From an uncultured Oceanospirillaceae bacterium (lineage in GTDB: Bacteria; Pseudomonadota; Gammaproteobacteria; Pseudomonadales; Balneatricaceae): 13,677 nucleotides of DNA. A program made the position numbers and the translations under genes. The DNA lies in NCBI GenBank assembly GCA_946221045.1, contig CAMIIY010000013.1:1-13677 (forward strand), given 5' to 3'. Positions 1-6,816 of this stretch are shown here, in pieces; position 1 is the first letter of the stretch; each line of letters starts with the position of its first letter. The notes under the pieces are model-generated. The model was given only the letters and a program-made list of their open reading frames with translations. It did not search any database and was not told the DNA's origin.

Positions 1-78
1 TATAAAGTGTCCGCAGAACGTATCCGTCAGCTCGAGAAGAACGCAATGAAAAAATTGCGGGTAGCGATGGAAGCCTGA
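1..78 (+). CDS. rpoH: RNA polymerase heat-shock sigma factor (sigma-32), C-terminal end, partial
   Basis: The first 25 codons of the window, ending in TGA at 76-78, read as the end of region 4.2 of a sigma-32 factor: an SAERIRQLEKNAMKKLR stretch followed by a short tail ending MEA. This is the helix-turn-helix that reads the -35 element, and in the RpoH family it sits at the extreme C-terminus, so the gene ends naturally here and its body lies left of the window. RpoH directs RNA polymerase to heat-shock promoters in the cytoplasm. Identity rests on a short but very characteristic segment; another sigma-70 paralogue is possible but less likely, because the SAER.RQLEKNAM.KLR wording is that of RpoH. 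A strong terminator follows 19 bases after the stop. Confidence 0.85.
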   Translation, partial: YKVSAERIRQLEKNAMKKLRVAMEA

Positions 79-97
79 TCCACAATCATGATTTATG

Positions 98-125
98 AAA
101 AAAACCGCCAGTTGGCGGTTTTTTT
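98..125. terminator. Bidirectional intrinsic terminator between rpoH and the araC-type gene
   Basis: Seven A, then CCGCCA, a GT centre, TGGCGG and seven T form a near-perfect symmetrical hairpin. The T tract follows the stem on both strands, so it can end rpoH (+) and the AraC-family gene (-), whose stop codon lies at 137-139. Confidence 0.9.
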
Positions 126-136
126 GTGGGTTGCTG

Positions 137-1150
137 TCAGGTTGAGGGCCGCAAACGCCTGAGCGTATCGGAAGGTGTTTCGCCAAACCGGTAGCGATAG
201 GCCTGACTGAAACTGCTGAAATTCACATAGCCCCATTGGCTGATAATGTAACTGATTCGGGTGTCTGGTTCGGCATGTAACAGGTCCTGTCGTACACCCT
301 GTAGACGAATTTCTCTGAGGTATTCGATGGGTGAAATGCCTCTGAATTCTCTGAATGCGCTGGATAAAGTACGTAAACATACGCCCACATGCTCGGCTAT
401 TTCGGTACGGGTTGGCGCCTGCCGGGCATGGGCATGCATATACTCTTCGGCTTGTTTTACAATGCGGGGGGCGGCGGAATTGCGCTCATGAAAGTGCCCA
501 TCGCTGGCGGTGAGCCATTGGTTGAGCATATTCAGCCCCAGCATCTCTTCCAGGTGTTTTCCCATTACACCATCGAAAACTTTTTCTGGATGCTCAGCAA
601 TCATGCGGGAGGCAAACTCCAATAATGAAAACCAGCTGGAATCAGCACCGCCGAATTTAAATTTTTGTTGCCACATGCGGGGGTCGGCCCGATAGCCTCG
701 CCAGCGTTCAAACAGGTCTTCCAGAAACTGATGTTTGAAGGCCAGGTTCAGTTGCAGATGGTCCTCTGAGGCAATGACCCTGTAGTCCGTCTGGCTGGTG
801 TCCACTAAAAAGCTGTCACCAAAGCGGGTCTCAGCTGAGTCACAGTGCAGCAATTTTCCCTGAATGGTGGTCATGACAATGCCGCGGCCAAACTCAGGAT
901 CAAACTGATCCAGTGTGACCTGGGTGCCATAACAGAAGCGACTCAAAGAAAATGAACCGATATCACAGGTATGATGTGTAGAACGTGGGGATACGTGAGC
1001 TTTATCGGCATCAACGCGAAAAGGCATATAGACTTGATCGTTGACTTCGGCAATTTCATCCCAGTCTTTGGATACCAGCGCGAGATGCTGATCAGTAGGG
1101 TTGCCGCCCTTATCAAGTAGCAGTGCCGATTTTATATTATTATTGGCCAT
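137..1150 (-). CDS. AraC-family transcriptional regulator
   Basis: A 337-residue DNA-binding regulator. The C-terminal third (about 228-335) is a classic AraC/XylS double helix-turn-helix: a first helix pair around 249-270 (EIAEHVGVCLRTLSSAF) and the second signature around 300-326 (ISQWGYVNFSSFSQAYRYRFGETP). The N-terminal part (about 30-200) looks like the cupin-like sensing domain typical of AraC_binding_2-type regulators; its ligand cannot be read from the sequence. The ATG at 1148-1150 is preceded by GGAG (1159-1162) at good spacing. The gene lies 131 bp downstream of the lipase gene on the same strand, so the natural inference is that it controls that gene, itself, or a related lipid or ester pathway. 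This is inferred from position only. Length is ordinary for the family. Confidence 0.88.
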   Translation of the reverse strand: MANNNIKSALLLDKGGNPTDQHLALVSKDWDEIAEVNDQVYMPFRVDADKAHVSPRSTHHTCDIGSFSLSRFCYGTQVTLDQFDPEFGRGIVMTTIQGKLLHCDSAETRFGDSFLVDTSQTDYRVIASEDHLQLNLAFKHQFLEDLFERWRGYRADPRMWQQKFKFGGADSSWFSLLEFASRMIAEHPEKVFDGVMGKHLEEMLGLNMLNQWLTASDGHFHERNSAAPRIVKQAEEYMHAHARQAPTRTEIAEHVGVCLRTLSSAFREFRGISPIEYLREIRLQGVRQDLLHAEPDTRISYIISQWGYVNFSSFSQAYRYRFGETPSDTLRRLRPST

Positions 1151-1226
1151 GGCATGCTCTCCGTTACAAACAGCATAATTTCAACTCTGAAATTGGTTGT
1201 CAACTGTCTGCCGGTCGTACAAGAGC

Positions 1227-1261
1227 CCCGTCAAACGCCTCTCCTCAAAACGTAAGACGGG
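1227..1261. repeat. Interrupted inverted repeat between lipase and araC-type genes
   Basis: CCCGTC (1227-1232) is mirrored by GACGGG (1256-1261), and inside them ACG (1235-1237) is mirrored by CGT (1251-1253) with matching AA spacers. There is no T tract, so it is a weak terminator candidate. It lies about 80-110 bp upstream of the AraC-family start and could equally be an operator or an RNA hairpin. Confidence 0.3.
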
Positions 1262-1281
1262 ACTTGGTTCAGTACTGCTTA

Positions 1282-2673
1282 TTACCGAACAGGGCTGGTT
1301 ACTGAGCAGTTGCTTACAGGTGTTTTGCCTGCAAAACGGTCTGCCAGGAACTGAACACCGCCTGGTGCACCGGCATAGATACCGGCCAAGTGATCGTAAG
1401 GTCCGGAACGGAACTCAACGGTTACGCCTTTTTCACACCAGCTATCACGCAGTTTTTCGCCAAACTGGAAAGGTACGATATTGTCCAGGGTGCCGTGATA
1501 CAGGTAGATAGGCATCTGAGGCGCGATATGGCCCAGCTGCTGTTCACGCATACGCTGACGAACTTCAGGTACCTGAGCAAAGTCAGGAGAGGTTACGTCA
1601 GAGGTTTTAACACCTGGGTAGCCAACGATTTCCTGATAGACACACTGGGTTCTGGCGGCTTCAAACAGGGTTTCACCTTCTGGTGTGATGTAAGATTCCA
1701 GATCCAGTTCTGGGTAGGCATTGTCCAGACCCATCATTGAAGCCAGCAGGAAGCCGCTGTTGATCAGGCCGCCCTGGTTCCAGAAATCAACCTGATCCAG
1801 CAGGTCGGTAACAGGACCGCCGACTACAGCACCGACAAAGTTCAGTTCAGGTGCATAGGTAGGCTGGAGCTGAGCTGCCCAGGCAGAAGACTGACCGCCC
1901 TGGGAGTAACCCGTGATGCCGACCATACTTTCCTTGGTTGCGCCAGTGCCTTCCAGGTTCAGTGCTGCACGAATCACGTCCAGACCACCCATGCCCTGTG
2001 GGCGACCGATCAGGTAAGTTTCTGGAACATCGGTACCGCCACCAACGTGGTCAGTAATGGCGACGACATAACCACGCAGCAGCAGCTGGTGGTATTCAGC
2101 TGTGGAGTAATCCACCATCAGTGGTGAGATGGTTTCAATGTTGAAGCCCTGAGAAGGTGCACAGTGATCACCCATGCCACGAGTACCTGGTGTAATACCA
2201 ACAACCGGACGTGGTGTGTAGTTTGGTCCACCGATTGGGAAGCCCAGGTTGTTACCCAGCAGTTCACCTGTCAACGGTGTGGTTGGCAGTAGGCCTTGAG
2301 TTTCCAGCTCAGCATCCAGCAGTTCGCTTGGGTCGATAGTAGGAATCAGTACAGTACCGGTAATGGCGGTAGGCTCATTGTTCACATCAGTAGACAGGTA
2401 CATGATCTGTACAACTTTAGCTTCAGGGAAGTGTGGTGCCAGAACTTCACGCTGTTTAATGATGTCACCCGGCTGGCCTGCTGGCAGTGGGTTTGGTACA
2501 TCATAGAACTCGTCATCACGACCAGCGTATAAAATGTTCTGTACTTCAGTTAAGCCACCGGCAAGTGTGGTTGTCAGTGTATTGGTCAATGAGCTAGTAC
2601 CCAGAGACAGTGCGTGAGCGCTGCCAACAGGGCTAAAAGAAGAGTCAAAAGGAGCGCCGATAATTGCGGTCAA
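1282..2673 (-). CDS. Secreted LIP-family lipase/esterase (alpha/beta hydrolase), 5' end frameshifted
   Basis: An alpha/beta-hydrolase resembling the secretory lipase (LIP) family, which hydrolyses ester bonds of lipids. Numbered from the only in-frame start, TTG at 2673, the nucleophile elbow is GYSQGG with Ser257. The likely acid is Asp397 in HGTLDNIVP and the likely histidine is His428 in GPYDHLAG. Four cysteines (171, 343, 413, 456) could form disulfides, fitting export. The TTG start has no good ribosome site and would cut the signal peptide short. A better start is the ATG at 2723-2725 with AAGGATG just upstream, but it is one base out of frame because of an A8 run. With seven A the protein would begin MSLISKKTFAKTGVAFAL and continue into this frame, giving a basic n-region, hydrophobic core and a GSAHA cleavage-like site. 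Substrate is unknown. AraC-family gene follows. Confidence 0.8.
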   Translation of the reverse strand: MTAIIGAPFDSSFSPVGSAHALSLGTSSLTNTLTTTLAGGLTEVQNILYAGRDDEFYDVPNPLPAGQPGDIIKQREVLAPHFPEAKVVQIMYLSTDVNNEPTAITGTVLIPTIDPSELLDAELETQGLLPTTPLTGELLGNNLGFPIGGPNYTPRPVVGITPGTRGMGDHCAPSQGFNIETISPLMVDYSTAEYHQLLLRGYVVAITDHVGGGTDVPETYLIGRPQGMGGLDVIRAALNLEGTGATKESMVGITGYSQGGQSSAWAAQLQPTYAPELNFVGAVVGGPVTDLLDQVDFWNQGGLINSGFLLASMMGLDNAYPELDLESYITPEGETLFEAARTQCVYQEIVGYPGVKTSDVTSPDFAQVPEVRQRMREQQLGHIAPQMPIYLYHGTLDNIVPFQFGEKLRDSWCEKGVTVEFRSGPYDHLAGIYAGAPGGVQFLADRFAGKTPVSNCSVTSPVR

Positions 2674-2725
2674 AGCAAACGCAACGCCAGTCTTCGCGAA
2701 TGTTTTTTTTAGAGATTAGGGACAT
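2645..2725 (-). other. Out-of-frame signal-peptide start of the lipase, interrupted at an A8 tract
   Basis: On the minus strand the ATG at 2723-2725 has an AAGGATG ribosome site and opens with MSLISKK. It then meets eight consecutive A (2703-2710 on the + strand as T) and runs out of the lipase frame, ending at TGA (2645-2647) after 26 codons. Removing one A joins it directly to the lipase frame and restores a convincing export signal. As written the two frames are separate. A sequencing or assembly slip, a true mutation, phase variation and slippage at the homopolymer all fit. Confidence 0.75.
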
Positions 2726-2791
2726 GGTGTTCCATCCTTTCTTTATTGTTATCAGAGTCGTCAGGTGTTCGAATCGCGTACAACCTGTCGC

Positions 2792-2810
2792 ATTAAAATA
2801 AAATTTTAAT
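2792..2810. promoter_or_regulatory. Perfect AT-only inverted repeat upstream of the lipase gene
   Basis: ATTAAAAT (2792-2799), spacer AAA, ATTTTAAT (2803-2810) is a perfect 8+3+8 inverted repeat. It lies 67-85 bp upstream of the lipase ATG at 2725, inside a markedly AT-rich stretch, where a promoter, UP element or regulator site would be expected. Which protein, if any, binds it cannot be told. Confidence 0.4.
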
Positions 2811-2903
2811 AAAATGAAATCTGCTTTTTTTGGGCAAATATTGTTCAGAATGGGCAGGAAAACATGTTTTACTGGCGTGCGCTGAAGAAAGCTTTAACCT
2901 TTG

Positions 2904-2909
2904 TATAAT
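2904..2909 (+). promoter_or_regulatory. Candidate -10 box (TATAAT) for the DUF423-thiS-thiG-trmB unit
   Basis: A consensus TATAAT in TTTGTATAATGCG. The -35 region is weak (CTGAAG at 2882-2887, 16 bp spacing). If used, it gives a leader of about 185 bases before the first gene. A competing TATAAT sits at 3071-3076. Confidence 0.3.
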
Positions 2910-3070
2910 GCGGGATTGCTTCAATTTCAGACATTTAGAACCTTAGTCTAAGCGTTTAATGCTGTTGATAATGAGCAGAATACAGAAGCCTATCTTGGCA
3001 ACGGTTGCTACAGGCATGAACCGCCTTGCCGCTTGTTTAAGTTCCAACAGCATCGCCTGGGTCTTTCAGG

Positions 3071-3076
3071 TATAAT
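3071..3076 (+). promoter_or_regulatory. Candidate proximal -10 box (TATAAT) for the DUF423 gene
   Basis: A consensus TATAAT 27 bp before the ATG at 3103, the usual place for a gene-proximal promoter. No recognisable -35 hexamer is found at 16-18 bp spacing, so use by sigma-70 without an activator is uncertain. Confidence 0.35.
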
Positions 3077-3102
3077 CGGCGAACATTTTCAGGATGATCA
3101 CT

Positions 3103-3498
3103 ATGACCGGGCGAACCGAGTTACTGCTGGCAGGTAGCAGTGGATTGCTGGCGGTAATGCTGGGTGCTTTTGGTGCTCATGCGCTTAAGGCTTCATTGAC
3201 TCCAGCCCTGTACGCGGCCTACCAGACCGGTATTGAATACCAGTTTTACCATACGCTGGCTCTGTTGCTGGTGGGTATGTTACGTCAACAACAGGACCTG
3301 CCTTATCTGTTATGGGCAGGCCGGGCGTTTGTTGCCGGAATCCTGCTGTTCAGCGGAAGCCTTTATCTGTTGGCGCTGAGTGGAGTGAAGGTGTTTGGTA
3401 TGGTGACACCCGTCGGTGGAGTTCTGTTTATGGTCGGATGGGCGATGTTGATTCTTGCAGGGTATTGCAGCCATAGAGGAACAAAAGATGCAGATTGA
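3103..3498 (+). CDS. DUF423 family inner-membrane protein (YgdD-like)
   Basis: A 131-residue, strongly hydrophobic protein matching the DUF423/YgdD family: GAFGAHALK near 21-29, QTGIEYQFYHTLAL near 41-54, LFSGSLYLLAL near 82-92 and TPVGG near 102-106. About four membrane helices can be seen. No molecular function is established for the family. The start is taken at ATG 3103, because AGGA (3091-3094) sits at proper distance from it and overlaps the upstream ATG at 3094, which therefore cannot use it. The 3' end overlaps the first bases of thiS (stop at 3496-3498, thiS start at 3488), implying co-translation. Pseudomonas genomes, from memory, also place this gene directly before thiS. Confidence 0.88.
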   Translation: MTGRTELLLAGSSGLLAVMLGAFGAHALKASLTPALYAAYQTGIEYQFYHTLALLLVGMLRQQQDLPYLLWAGRAFVAGILLFSGSLYLLALSGVKVFGMVTPVGGVLFMVGWAMLILAGYCSHRGTKDAD

Positions 3499-3688
3499 GC
3501 TGAATGGCGATCAGATGCAGATCGTTGAGGGCTTGACCCTCTCGGGTTTGGTAAATGAGCTGGGTTTGGCGGATAAACGCATTGCCATTGAATTGAATCT
3601 TGAAATTATTCCCCGCAGTCAGCACGAAACTACGCGACTGCAGGAATCCGACAAGGTAGAGATTGTGCATGCCATTGGCGGCGGCTGA
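3488..3688 (+). CDS. thiS: ThiS, sulfur carrier protein of thiamine biosynthesis
   Basis: A 66-residue ubiquitin-fold carrier. The C-terminus ends in Gly-Gly (HAIGGG), which is adenylated and then converted to a thiocarboxylate that hands sulfur to ThiG to form the thiazole ring of thiamine. Other family features are the short beta-strand opening MQIELNG, the LSGLV..LGL helix and the RIAIELN strand. The ATG at 3488 is chosen because it follows AGAGGA and matches usual ThiS length; the in-frame ATG at 3455 would add 11 residues lying inside the preceding gene. It overlaps the end of the DUF423 gene by 11 bases and is followed 53 bp later by its partner thiG. The ThiF-type activating enzyme is not in this window. 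Confidence 0.93.
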   Translation: MQIELNGDQMQIVEGLTLSGLVNELGLADKRIAIELNLEIIPRSQHETTRLQESDKVEIVHAIGGG

Positions 3689-3700
3689 GTTGCCGCTGCC
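3677..3700 (+). promoter_or_regulatory. GC-rich hairpin containing the thiS stop codon
   Basis: GGCGGCGGC (3677-3685) can pair with GCCGCTGCC (3692-3700) through nine pairs including one G-U, leaving the loop TGAGTT that contains the TGA stop of thiS. A weak T stretch (GTTTTA) follows. It could stabilise the upstream mRNA, partly end transcription or set the ThiS:ThiG ratio. It is partly made by the Gly-Gly-Gly codons and may be incidental. Confidence 0.4.
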
Positions 3701-3741
3701 TCCTGTTTTACTGCTCATAATAATTAGCGTTGGAATTTGAC

Positions 3742-4539
3742 ATGTCTGAACAGCTGAATGATCCGTTGATCATCGCCGGTAAAAGCTATAATTCACGTTT
3801 GCTGGTAGGTACCGGCAAATACAGAGATCTTGAAGAAACCCGTCTGGCGATTGAGGCCAGCGGGGCAGAAATTGTCACGGTTGCGGTACGCCGGACCAAT
3901 ATTGGTCAGAATCCGGATGAACCGAATCTGCTGGATGTAATTACTCCGGACCGATACACCATCCTGCCGAATACAGCGGGTTGTTTTACCGCTGCTGATG
4001 CGGTGCGCACCTGCAAGCTGGCCCGTGAGCTGATGGATGGTCATGATCTGGTCAAGCTGGAAGTGCTGGGTGATCAGAAAACCCTGTACCCGAATGTGGT
4101 CGATACACTTAAGGCCGCAGAAGAGTTGGTAAAAGACGGCTTTAAGGTGATGGTCTACACCAGTGACGATCCGATTGTGGCCAAACAGCTGGAAGAGATC
4201 GGCTGTTGTGCCATTATGCCGCTGGGTTCGATGATCGGTTCTGGCCTGGGCATTCTGAACCCGCACAACATCAATATCATCATGGAAGAAGCGAAGGTGC
4301 CTGTACTGGTGGATGCCGGTGTTGGCACAGCGTCTGATGCAGCAGTAGCCATGGAGATGGGCTGTGAGGCGGTTCTGATGAATACTGCAATCGCTGGTGC
4401 GCAAAACCCGATTCTGATGGCTTCAGCCATGCGTAAAGCCATTGAAGCGGGCCGTGAAGCCTATTTAGCGGGCCGGATGCCGCGGAAAAAATATGCCAGT
4501 GCTTCCTCGCCGCTGGATGGCATTATTGCGGCCAAATAA
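3742..4539 (+). CDS. thiG: Thiazole synthase ThiG
   Basis: A 265-residue TIM-barrel enzyme that builds the thiamine thiazole phosphate from 1-deoxy-D-xylulose 5-phosphate, dehydroglycine and sulfur from ThiS thiocarboxylate. Family hallmarks are GTGKY near 23-27, VTVAVRR near 45-51 and VKLEVLGD with Lys105, which by family knowledge forms the Schiff base with the sugar phosphate. Glu107, PLGSMIGSG near 160-168, [11 protein letters not shown] with Asp191, and the end [13 protein letters not shown] complete the set. The ATG at 3742 is chosen over the TTG at 3730, because TTGGA (3730-3734) is the ribosome site of that ATG and the TTG would lie within it. It directly follows thiS. All expected catalytic residues are present and length is normal. 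Confidence 0.96.
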   Translation: MSEQLNDPLIIAGKSYNSRLLVGTGKYRDLEETRLAIEASGAEIVTVAVRRTNIGQNPDEPNLLDVITPDRYTILPNTAGCFTAADAVRTCKLARELMDGHDLVKLEVLGDQKTLYPNVVDTLKAAEELVKDGFKVMVYTSDDPIVAKQLEEIGCCAIMPLGSMIGSGLGILNPHNINIIMEEAKVPVLVDAGVGTASDAAVAMEMGCEAVLMNTAIAGAQNPILMASAMRKAIEAGREAYLAGRMPRKKYASASSPLDGIIAAK

Positions 4540-4594
4540 ATCGATGCACTTTGGGCGGTCTGCTGGCCGCCTGTTCAACCAGAAAGATGATTCC

Positions 4595-5320
4595 ATGAGC
4601 GAAAAAGATATTCCAGCTGCGGCAACTGAGCAGGCTGAAACCAAACATATGCGCACCATTCGCAGTTTTGTCCTGCGGGCTGGCCGAATGACAGAGGGGC
4701 AGCAACGTGCCATGGACGAAGTCTGGCCACGCATGGGGCTGGAATTGTCTGGCGGCATGCTTGATCTTGCTGAGGTGTTTGGCCGCGAGGCACCTGTGGT
4801 ACTTGAGATTGGTTTTGGCATGGGTGATTCACTGGTTGAAATGGCCAAAGATCAGCCGGAGAAAAATTACATTGGTATTGAGGTGCATCGCCCCGGCGTG
4901 GGTCGGTTGCTGAAAAATGCAGCCGATCAGGAACTCGGGAATATCCGGGTATTCTGTGATGACGCCATTGAAGTGCTGGCTCAGTGTATTCCGGATGGCA
5001 GTCTTGACTGTATCCAGTTGTTTTTTCCTGACCCATGGCACAAGAAAAAACACCATAAACGCAGGATTGTGCAATTGTCTCTGGCCGAAACTCTGCGCCA
5101 CAAGCTGAAAGTGGGCGGGGTGTTCCATATGGCGACGGACTGGGAAAATTATGCCGAGCACATGATGGACGTGATGAGTGCAGCGCCCGGCTATCGCAAT
5201 CTGGCCGGAGAGGGTGGGTATTCTCCACAGCCGCACTGGCGTCCCGTTACCAAATTTCAGCGCCGGGGAGAAAAACTGGGCCACGGTGTCTGGGACCTGA
5301 TGTTCGAAAAAACAGACTGA
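4595..5320 (+). CDS. trmB: tRNA (guanine-N7-)-methyltransferase TrmB
   Basis: A 241-residue class I SAM methyltransferase that makes m7G at position 46 in the tRNA variable loop. The SAM-binding loop is EIGFGMGDS (71-79), followed by [11 protein letters not shown] (91-101). The family signature [15 protein letters not shown] lies at 143-157, the [12 protein letters not shown] stretch near 179-190, and the C-terminal [20 protein letters not shown] block at 216-235. The ATG at 4595 gives normal TrmB length; the frame stays open upstream to 4493, but those 34 residues overlap thiG and look unlike the family. The ribosome site is weak (AGAAAGATG), so translation may be coupled to thiG, whose stop is 55 bp upstream. 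A terminator follows. Confidence 0.95.
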   Translation: MSEKDIPAAATEQAETKHMRTIRSFVLRAGRMTEGQQRAMDEVWPRMGLELSGGMLDLAEVFGREAPVVLEIGFGMGDSLVEMAKDQPEKNYIGIEVHRPGVGRLLKNAADQELGNIRVFCDDAIEVLAQCIPDGSLDCIQLFFPDPWHKKKHHKRRIVQLSLAETLRHKLKVGGVFHMATDWENYAEHMMDVMSAAPGYRNLAGEGGYSPQPHWRPVTKFQRRGEKLGHGVWDLMFEKTD

Positions 5321-5350
5321 TTTTTATCTCAGTCGTTTAGTTGCCCGAAG

Positions 5351-5380
5351 CGCCGGTTCCCTGAGGTTCCGGCGTTTTTT
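5351..5380 (+). terminator. Intrinsic terminator after trmB
   Basis: CGCCGG (5351-5356) pairs with CCGGCG (5369-5374), with an inner CC/GG pairing around a CTGA loop, followed by six T. The orientation serves the + strand cluster; there is no T tract for the opposing kinase gene. Confidence 0.85.
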
Positions 5381-5454
5381 GTTGTCTGGAGTGCGGCTGG
5401 TAGACATGGGATGCTCTGGCATCGGTTGTACATCGTTGATGCGTAAACCCGACT

Positions 5455-6816
5455 TCAGTGATGGTCGGGCAGAACCACTTCAAAGCAACTGCCGCCCAGA
5501 TCAGACTCGCTGACACTCAGCTCGCCGTTATAGCTACTGATAATATCTGTCGCGATTGCCAGACCAATGCCCTGTCCCTGAATCGATGTATCCAGCCGGG
5601 CGCCGCGTTCCAGAATGGTTTTACGCATGGCTTCCCCCACTCCCGGCCCGTCGTCACAGATGCGTAGCGTCAGTGTATTGTTTGCATGCCAGCCCTCTAC
5701 CTCAATCTGTTTGTTGCCATACTTACAGGCGTTTTCCAGAATATTGCCCAACAGTTCCATCATGTCGCGGGGATCACCGTTAAACCTTAATGGCTGCCTG
5801 AGCTTCAGCTCAATCTGCAAACTTTTGTCGCGGTAGACCTTTTGTAATGCTGTGACCAGTCGTTCCAGCAGGGGCACTACATCGATGGCGATTCCCAGCG
5901 GGCGGTTGCCGGACTGAACCGCACGGCTTAACTGATACTGCACGATCTGATCCATACGCTGGGTCTGTTCAGTGATCAGTGACTGATACTCAAGCCGGCT
6001 GAGGTTTTCATCACCGGCACCTCGCATAACCGCCAGCGGTGTTTTCAGGCTGTGAGCAAGATCATCCAGAGTATTCCGGTAGCGTTCCCGCTGTTGGCGT
6101 TCAGTGGCAATCAACTGGTTCAGGTTGCGTGTAACCTGCTCTACTTCGGTGGGGTAATTACCGCGCAAGGCATCGGCATTGCCCTGCTCGATGTCCAGCA
6201 GGTCATGAGCCAGTTTATTAAGCGGTCGCAGACCCCAGTAGAGAATCAGGGTTTGTGCCAGCAGCGCCACCAGAAAAATAACCCCCATCCAGATCATTAG
6301 CTGCAGGTTGTAGGTACGGATGGCTTCTTCACTGGGGATATCGGTTTCCAGTACGGAAAACACCAGCTCGCGCTCCCCTTTGGGATGATCCCAGATCAGC
6401 TTGAGCTGTAACCTGTACAGACCCAGTTCACTCAGATGACTGAAAAAGGGTTGCCCTGGCAGCAGCAGGTCACTTTCTTCATCACTCAGCACCCGGTTGT
6501 CGAGCAGGCTCGAGGAATAGGAGCGCCAGAGCAGGCTGTTTTGTTCATGGATGGCGGCGTAAAGGCCGGAGCCGACCCGGTCATAGCGGGGCTCCTGCAG
6601 GCGTTGCGGAAACTGAATATGTTGCTCATTCAGTTCAATTGAACCCAGTAGCAGGTAAATCTGTAACTGTAACTGATCCCTTACGGCATTTTCGGTGTTA
6701 AAGCGGTAGGCGCTGCTCAGGGCCAGACCGGCCAGAAACAGCACCAGTGGCAGCACAATGGTGGATGCAATCAGCAGTCGGCCCTGCAGCGAATACAGGG
6801 GAGCGATAAACCTCAC
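5455..6816 (-). CDS. phoQ: PhoQ-like sensor histidine kinase
   Basis: A 453-residue inner-membrane kinase. It has TM1 about 14-36, a periplasmic sensor about 37-170, TM2 about 171-193, a HAMP-like linker WGLRPLNKLAHDLLDIE (194-210), and a dimerisation domain with DDLAHSLKTPLAV carrying phospho-acceptor His255. The ATPase domain has NILENACKYG (358-367), DDGPGVG (388-394) and GQGIGLA (414-420). The DLxHSLKTPLAV and NxLxNACKY wording and the ending EVVLPDHH are those of PhoQ. The sensor has only a modest acidic patch (SDEESD, 111-116), whereas enterobacterial PhoQ carries a denser acidic, metal-binding cluster; the true signal is therefore uncertain. The GTG start overlaps the stop of the response-regulator gene by four bases (GTGA), so the two are translationally coupled. 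Confidence 0.85.
   Translation of the reverse strand: MRFIAPLYSLQGRLLIASTIVLPLVLFLAGLALSSAYRFNTENAVRDQLQLQIYLLLGSIELNEQHIQFPQRLQEPRYDRVGSGLYAAIHEQNSLLWRSYSSSLLDNRVLSDEESDLLLPGQPFFSHLSELGLYRLQLKLIWDHPKGERELVFSVLETDIPSEEAIRTYNLQLMIWMGVIFLVALLAQTLILYWGLRPLNKLAHDLLDIEQGNADALRGNYPTEVEQVTRNLNQLIATERQQRERYRNTLDDLAHSLKTPLAVMRGAGDENLSRLEYQSLITEQTQRMDQIVQYQLSRAVQSGNRPLGIAIDVVPLLERLVTALQKVYRDKSLQIELKLRQPLRFNGDPRDMMELLGNILENACKYGNKQIEVEGWHANNTLTLRICDDGPGVGEAMRKTILERGARLDTSIQGQGIGLAIATDIISSYNGELSVSESDLGGSCFEVVLPDHH

Larger units (their letters stand above)
2726..3102. other. Gene-free intergenic region between lipase (-) and DUF423 gene (+)
   Basis: About 377 bp without a convincing reading frame on either strand. 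Contents: the AT inverted repeat near 2800, a TGGGCA direct repeat at about 2831 and 2851, a TATAAT at 2904-2909, the odd-centred dyads CTTAGtCTAAG (2942-2952) and GCAACgGTTGC (2998-3008), and a second TATAAT at 3071-3076. It must hold the promoters for both divergent units. No CTGAGA motif of a TPP riboswitch is present, although thiamine genes lie downstream. Confidence 0.6.

Noticed and set aside
2910..3102. TPP riboswitch ahead of the thiamine genes
   Set aside because: No CTGAGA box and no matching P3/P4 core; the GATAATG at about 2967 is an isolated resemblance.
3793..4404. 203-codon minus-strand frame opposite thiG
   Set aside because: Shadow of thiG; no ribosome site, no domain, and an unusual His/Arg/Gln-rich composition.
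4493..4594. Longer TrmB start inside thiG
   Set aside because: The 34 extra residues lie partly within thiG and do not resemble TrmB; the ATG at 4595 gives normal length.
4575..5228. Long open frame opposite trmB (217 codons, minus strand)
   Set aside because: Antisense shadow of a conserved gene; low-complexity, proline/cysteine-rich translation without a recognisable domain.
5381..5454. Terminator for the phoQ-like gene on the minus strand
   Set aside because: The nearby hairpin at 5351-5380 has T residues only in the + direction, so it does not serve the minus strand.
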